64,000 nt of DNA from UBA11574 sp963752565. Its GTDB lineage: Bacteria > Desulfobacterota > Desulfobacteria > Desulfobacterales > UBA11574. Below, in pieces: positions 59,930 through 64,000 of this stretch. Numbering within the stretch: the stretch's first letter is position 1; each line of letters begins with the position of its first letter. The notes below the pieces were generated by a model. The model was given only the letters and a program-made list of their open reading frames with translations, did not search any database and was not told the DNA's origin. The translations under genes and the position numbers were made by a program. Where the stretch lies: contig CAVVZC010000007.1 of assembly GCA_963752565.1 (NCBI GenBank), positions 72,696 to 136,695 of the forward strand, read 5' to 3'.

Positions 59930-60770
59930 GATAACCTCCTTTTAAATTTGAGTTCCTGCTTTGAATGATTTAGCCAATTTTATGTTAACCCGTTTAAGTG
60001 ATCATAAAAAAAAGCACTTTATACTATTCAGCATTAAAATATGCAAACGAAAATTTATAAATCATAATAATAGATCAAAAACATTAAATGCAATAGGAGA
60101 AAAATTTTAGTTTAATAGTAGGCCAATACCCTCAATTCTGGGGTTGGATTGGTTGGTATGGGAGTATGATATTATTGCGCTGGTAATTCCATCAATCTGA
60201 AATATATACTGAGGTATGTCAGGAATTAGATAGGAATAATTTATTAGACATTATTCTCTTATCAGTGGTTTGATTGCGGCTGTGATCTATAGATGATATT
60301 TCAGGAATCGTTGTGATGATTTGAACTCCAATGTTCGCGATTTTCAGGATCACCTTCATTCATCAACAAAGCAGGCTCACAAAAACCAGCAAACCAGTTA
60401 AAATTAATACCACAATATATTGATTTTTCCTGCCTCAATCCAGTCTGAAAAATGAGGCTTTATCCAAGTGTGATACTCATAACATATCAAATTTATTTAA
60501 GGATTTTATGCCGCAGCGATAAATTGCAGATATCGCCATTGAGGTTCATTCTCAATTATGGAAATATTTTAGGAAATCTTGCATCAATTAGTTTCGGCAA
60601 ACCGTCGTATTAAAACTGAAAAAAAAGAGAACGTTTTTAAAAGCTAAAAATCAAGTCAATCTTTCAAAAAAACTTTACAATGTGTTACAATGGGTTATTG
60701 TGTAATTATAATTATATGTAATAAAAATAACTTACAAACATAAATATTATAAATAGAGGACTAAAAATAC
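59930..60770. other. Long AT-rich gene-free region
   Basis: 841 bases with no credible ORF. It is strongly AT-rich, with no hairpin of note, and ends with a GAGGA ribosome site for the DUF4174 gene. It may contain decayed DNA, since the genes to its right carry in-frame stops. Confidence 0.4.
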
Positions 60771-61217
60771 ATGAAGTCATTTAAGATTGTAATTATTATT
60801 TTTACAGCGTTATTGATTTTTGACCTCGAGGATACAAAGTCAATGGACTTAACTCAATTTCAGTGGAAGAATCGACTGCTTTTAATTTTCGCTCCAGATT
60901 CCAATGATAAGCTTTTCCAAAAATTACTAAACGAAATTATTGCCAAAAAGGTTGAAGTGGAAGACCGAGATTTGGTGGTTTTCGAAGTTCTTGAACGAGG
61001 CCCGTCTATAATGAATACGGCTCATTTAGATCAAAAGAAAGTCGATTCGATTCGGAAACACTTTTCCGTACCCCACAAATCATTTAGAATCATTCTGATT
61101 GGCAAAGATGGTAGTATCAAACTTAAACGGGATGATCAAATTGACCTATAAGCAATTTTTGAACTTATCGATTCTATGCCCATGCGAAAAGATGAAATTA
61201 GGCAGAAAAAGCAATGA
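60771..61217 (+). pseudogene. DUF4174 exported protein gene interrupted by an in-frame TAA
   Basis: 126 codons: signal-like KIVIIIFTALLIFDLE, then the DUF4174 core FQWKNRLLLIFAPDSNDKLF, DLVVFEVLERG and SFRIILIGKDGSIKLKRDDQ. The frame is closed by TAA at 61149-61151, but the same frame continues AIFELIDSMPMRKDEIRQKK to a stop at 61215. This is exactly the usual end of the family ('...FALIDAMPMR+.EM+'). So one nonsense codon removes the last 22 residues. Either the gene is newly damaged or the stop is a sequencing artefact. Function of the family is unknown. Confidence 0.8.
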
Positions 61218-61295
61218 TTTTGAATTTTCTATATAGATTATTCATACTGAAGAGGACAAGAGATTCTGGAAAAACCAAAGGTAATCAGGAATATA

Positions 61296-62276
61296 GTGAT
61301 GAAAAGGGTATTGGTAACCGGAGCCACGGGATTTATCGGTATTGAAGCATCCAGGCAATTGGCTGAGCGTGGAACATTTCCAAGACTGATGGTCAGGCGT
61401 CCCGTTCGTGGTCTTATGTTAAGAAATTTGGAAGCTGAAATCATGCAGGCAGATATACGCAGTCCCCAGAGTCTGCAACGCGTTCTTAGGGGAATTGATA
61501 CTATCATTCACCTTGGGGCGAGAGCTGCTTTTGAGCCTTAACCCAGGCTATATCCATCTATTGTCAGGGGTTCCATTAATCTCATGCAGGCGGCAATTGA
61601 AGCTCGTGTCAAAAATTTCGTATTTGGAGGCAGTCTGCTGGTTTACGGAGATACCGCCAAACCCATCGATAAAAATACAGAACCCTCTCCTATGTCCGGT
61701 TATGGACAGGCCAAGCTCGAGGCTGAACAGTACCTTGAAGAAATGGCAGCAAAAGCCGATATTTGCTTTGTATCCTTGCGCCTGCCCCATGTTTACGGGG
61801 CTCACAGCCTCCTTTTTGATCAGGTTCGGCACGGAAGGGTCTTCTTTCCGGGAAGTGGTAATAATAAATTTGCGCATATGCACGTTATTGACGCAGCTCG
61901 TGCACTAATACACTCCGCTGAAAGAGGTAAAACTGGTATTTGGGTGGTAGCTGATGATCTATCGTGTACATGGAATGATTATTTTGAAACGGTGCAAACA
62001 TACTATCCGAGACTTCGTGTGATGCACATTCCACAAAAAATATCTTACATAGGGACGCGTATTTTAGACGCCCTGTTTAGCTTAAGCGCCCAGGCGAATC
62101 CCTATCCCAGCGGAGCAATTTCCTGCTGGAATTTGCGTTTACCAGTTATGCCAGGAACGATGAGTCAAGCAATCGGTTTGGAACCTAAATTTCCAACCAT
62201 TCATGAAGGTATTCCTGCCGTATTAGATGACTCTATCTCTTTTTATTGGTTGCCGTCTAACCTTGATCGACTATAG
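61296..62276 (+). pseudogene. NAD-dependent epimerase/dehydratase gene with an in-frame TAA
   Basis: The extended-SDR start is MKRVLVTGATGFIGIEASRQ (Rossmann glycines intact). The frame meets TAA at 61539-61541 after GARAAFEP and then continues unbroken in the same frame: LYPSIVRGSINLMQAAIEAR, the catalytic SGYGQAKLEAEQYL (YxxxK), SLRLPHVYGAHSLLF and FAHMHVIDAARALIHSA. It ends at 62276. Without the TAA it would be a normal protein of about 326 residues. An internal start (61584) would give a protein lacking NAD binding. The substrate is probably a nucleotide-sugar or lipid-linked hydroxyl; unknown. Confidence 0.82.
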
Positions 62277-62423
62277 AATAATACAACCGGTTTGCCTTTT
62301 AGGGATTGAAAGATACTATAATTTTACTTAAACCCTATTCAAAAAAAAATTAACAAATTTAAATAATTAGATTCGTGTGTAATTGAGAGGAGCGTTTGAG
62401 CCTGTGTGCTAAAACGGTGGGGA

Positions 62424-62461
62424 AAAATTGTCCGACAACCTTATGTAAAGGTTATCGGACA
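62424..62461 (-). terminator. Hairpin terminator, duplicate of the 59528 one
   Basis: TGTCCGACAACCTT, loop ATGTA, AAGGTTATCGGACA: a 14-base stem with one C/A mismatch. On the - strand it is followed by AATTTTTCC. It lies about 50 bases after the stop of the 62511 gene, as the perfect version does after copy 1. Confidence 0.78.
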
Positions 62462-62510
62462 GATGTAAACAATTCTATGAATGAAATTGATGCGTATCAT
62501 TTTTTCAAGT

Positions 62511-62825
62511 TTAGCCCGGTACGTCTACAGGCGCGGCTCTTCCGCCGATGTAGTCAATGACTTCGTCATAGGTATTGGTTAAGTTGCCCTTGACACCCTC
62601 AATTTCATCCCTTACCGGCTTCCACTCCAGAGGACATTCCGTCCTGAGATTATGAATTCTATCTTCCAATTCGGTGACGACCATCTTGAGGTCTTGAATG
62701 TTCGGAAGAATTTTTTCCAGTTCCGCAGATCCCAATTGATCGGCCTTACGAATTGTGTCAAAAATCTTTGCCTTCCATACCGTAAGTTCCATATCCACAT
62801 TCGAACAATAGTCTTTTACTTCCAT
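62511..62825 (-). CDS. Coiled-coil hypothetical protein, 104 aa (duplicate copy 2)
   Basis: Identical to the 59615 protein except Glu35. At DNA level there are scattered synonymous changes, so the pair is recent but not fresh, and purifying selection is plausible. It has its own GGAGGATAT ribosome site. Upstream sequence differs from copy 1, so the two may be controlled differently; a cluster of GTATCA motifs lies 160-200 bases upstream of this copy only. Confidence 0.85.
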   Translation of the reverse strand: MEVKDYCSNVDMELTVWKAKIFDTIRKADQLGSAELEKILPNIQDLKMVVTELEDRIHNLRTECPLEWKPVRDEIEGVKGNLTNTYDEVIDYIGGRAAPVDVPG

Positions 62826-63171
62826 AATATCCTCCTTTCTCGATTCCTTACTTCAATGTTTAATAATGATTTTAAGGAAAAAAATAAAATTATCCTATAA
62901 TTAGAGCAATAACCATACCAAAAGAGAAATAATATATAACATCATAATATTACTTTGTAAACTTTATAATTTATTCGTTCGAAGCCGTATCAATGATACA
63001 ATTGTGTATCATGAGAAAATGTATCATACACTCCAAGCACGAACTTGTTTTTATCAATACATATGTTATTTTCTAAAATCTAATAAGGGTTTGGACGCCT
63101 TTAAAAATTTAGCTGCTTGATTCCATGGTTATTCCGATACAAGTTTTAGAAGGCGCCCCCTGGTTAAAAAG
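62826..63171. other. AT-rich gap with GTATCA motif cluster
   Basis: Holds the motif cluster described at 62987-63027; otherwise AT-rich and without genes. Confidence 0.45.
62987..63027. promoter_or_regulatory. Cluster of four GTATCA/TGATAC hexamers
   Basis: GTATCAATGATAC (a 13-base palindrome) is followed by TGTATCAT at 63005 and again at 63020. The regular spacing (15 bases between the last two) suggests a binding site for a dimeric or multimeric protein, or a hairpin. It is upstream of the 62511-62825 gene. Confidence 0.45.
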
Positions 63172-63540
63172 CTAATGATCATGACCCGTATCATCTGATT
63201 TGGTATGATGTACAGTACCCTCTGGATGTTCTGGTGGCGAGTAAATGGAATAAAGCTTCATGTTCTCGTTGTCAGAAGTATTGATCACGTTATGTTCTAC
63301 ACCGGCAGGAATCACTACTGCCCAGTCATCCTCAACCTCGTGTTCTTTGCCATCTAAAATGACCTTCCCCCGACCCGATTCAAAACGAATGAATTGATCG
63401 AGATCGTGAACTTCAGAGCCGATATCTTCACCGGGCAATAGGCTCATTACAACCAGTTGGCTGTTTTTTTAGCTGTGTTTAGCACTTTTCGAAAGTTATC
63501 GTTGTTTATAGTTGCTTTCTCAATATTAATTATATATCCA
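63172..63540 (-). pseudogene. Cupin-domain protein gene with a homopolymer frameshift
   Basis: The open part from 63447 is a cupin: MSLLPGEDIGSEVHDLDQFI, GRGKVILDGKEHEVEDDWAV, IPAGVEHNVIN. Its start is inside the family's usual sequence. One frame over and upstream, across an A7 run (coding strand, 63464-63470), reads GYIINIEKATINNDNFRKVL, then NTAK, joining to KNSQLVVMSLLPG if one A is added. That is the expected N-terminus of this cupin family, but no start codon remains there. Either a sequencing error or an inactivated gene. Confidence 0.75.
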
Positions 63541-63698
63541 GACGTGGTGTCACTTCCATAGAATGAGCGGTTTCATTTAATCAGTTTATGAATTGGCAGA
63601 AAAACAATAACCACTTTACTTTAATGTGCAATAAGAAATAAAATTAAAAAGATAGGACGGCTCCGAAGTGATATTGCATCTTTTAGAAGATATTCGCT

Positions 63699-64000
63699 TC
63701 AGCTTTTCAAAGCAGCCTGAATCCGCATAAACTCTCCGAGGCTGTCCATGGTCAGCAATCCTACCAATTTGCCGTTGAGCGTCACCGGCAGTGTGTGGCA
63801 ATTACAGTCTTTCAGTTTGGCGAAAGCGGATTCCAGCATTTCCAGGTAGTCCACAGTAACGAAAACTTTCTGCATTGCTGATGTGACGGTTGAATATTGA
63901 TCACGCGAAGACAGCGCTTTTGAGGTAGAGATTTGGTTAGGATACCTCGATTCGACCGTTGTCCACCACCGGGAAATCTTTTTGGAGCCACCGTCAGGTC
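63699..64000 (-). pseudogene. CBS-domain C-terminus (M50-protease type), frameshifted and cut by window edge
   Basis: Up to the stop at 63699 the frame reads TVTSAMQKVFVTVDYLEMLE, CNCHTLPVTLNGKLVGLLTM, DSLGEFMRIQAAL. This is the second CBS domain found at the end of site-2-protease (M50) proteins. Further upstream, FPVVDNGRIE and ILTKS of the first CBS domain appear in shifted frames, so at least two indels separate them. The gene is broken within the visible part; the rest lies beyond the right edge. Confidence 0.65.

Noticed and set aside
1..64000. CRISPR array, tRNA, rRNA, intact IS element or prophage
   Set aside because: No regular direct repeats with spacers, no cloverleaf or rRNA sequence noticed, and no transposase, integrase or phage structural gene among the ORFs.

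Overview
The window looks like chromosomal DNA of a Gram-negative, anaerobic or microaerobic bacterium. My best guess is a sulfate-reducer-like member of the Desulfobacterota (former Deltaproteobacteria). This is inference from gene families and gene order: a phoH / 7TM-HD / ybeY / pdxJ / nnr / tsaE / lysC string, rubrerythrin-like and superoxide-defence genes, an MtrA-like corrinoid protein, several PPK2 kinases, and short dispersed 'filler' repeats. I see no rRNA, tRNA, CRISPR array or intact insertion sequence.

Layout. 1-12.7 kb is loosely packed accessory DNA. It holds the first codons of a polyketide/PUFA-type ketosynthase, a phosphoribosyltransferase, DinB-like and TrhA-like genes, an exported lipoprotein Fe/Mn superoxide dismutase next to an MtrA-like methyltransferase protein, DUF3465 and (frameshifted) DUF4136 proteins, an orphan domain normally seen ahead of restriction-endonuclease domains, and a small glycan locus. 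At least four copies of a dispersed repeat lie between these genes. 13.9-24.4 kb is a dense polyphosphate island: SixA-like phosphatase, CYTH-CHAD protein, ParA ATPase, an unknown protein, a CYTH triphosphatase and a helix-hairpin-helix protein on +. Convergent to them on - are a monooxygenase-like protein, two class I-like PPK2 kinases with lysine-rich tails, a phosphoesterase, a polylysine-tailed Mth938-like protein, a 54-residue cysteine protein and a class III-like PPK2. 25-30.6 kb holds J-domain, MFS, spermidine-synthase-like (frameshifted) and exported isoaspartyl methyltransferase genes. 31-41.4 kb is a housekeeping block: lysC, tsaE, nnrDE, pdxJ, ybeY, 7TM-HD, phoH, cvpA-like and mazG.

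41.4-52.8 kb holds a PAS-LuxR regulator with pirin, then a lipid-modification cluster. One arm is amine oxidase, DUF1365 and cyclopropane-fatty-acid-synthase-like genes with ATGA overlaps. The other arm is chalcone-isomerase-like, GPH transporter and (frameshifted) DUF1295 genes. DUF2177 and DUF1499 genes are divergent, and palindromes sit at the divergent promoter. 53-59.4 kb has an unknown conserved gene, an HD phosphohydrolase and a LolD/FtsX/AttH-type ABC export set. 59.5-64 kb is decaying: a near-identical duplicated 104-residue gene brackets a DUF4174 gene and an epimerase gene, each with an in-frame TAA, followed by a frameshifted cupin and a broken CBS-domain tail.

The most interesting unit is the polyphosphate island. 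It combines enzymes that move phosphate between polyphosphate and nucleotides, a polyphosphate-binding CHAD protein, a ParA ATPase without ParB, and several lysine-tailed proteins. I propose that it makes, binds and possibly positions polyphosphate granules. Gene boundaries and families are read from sequence; the granule-positioning role is hypothesis.
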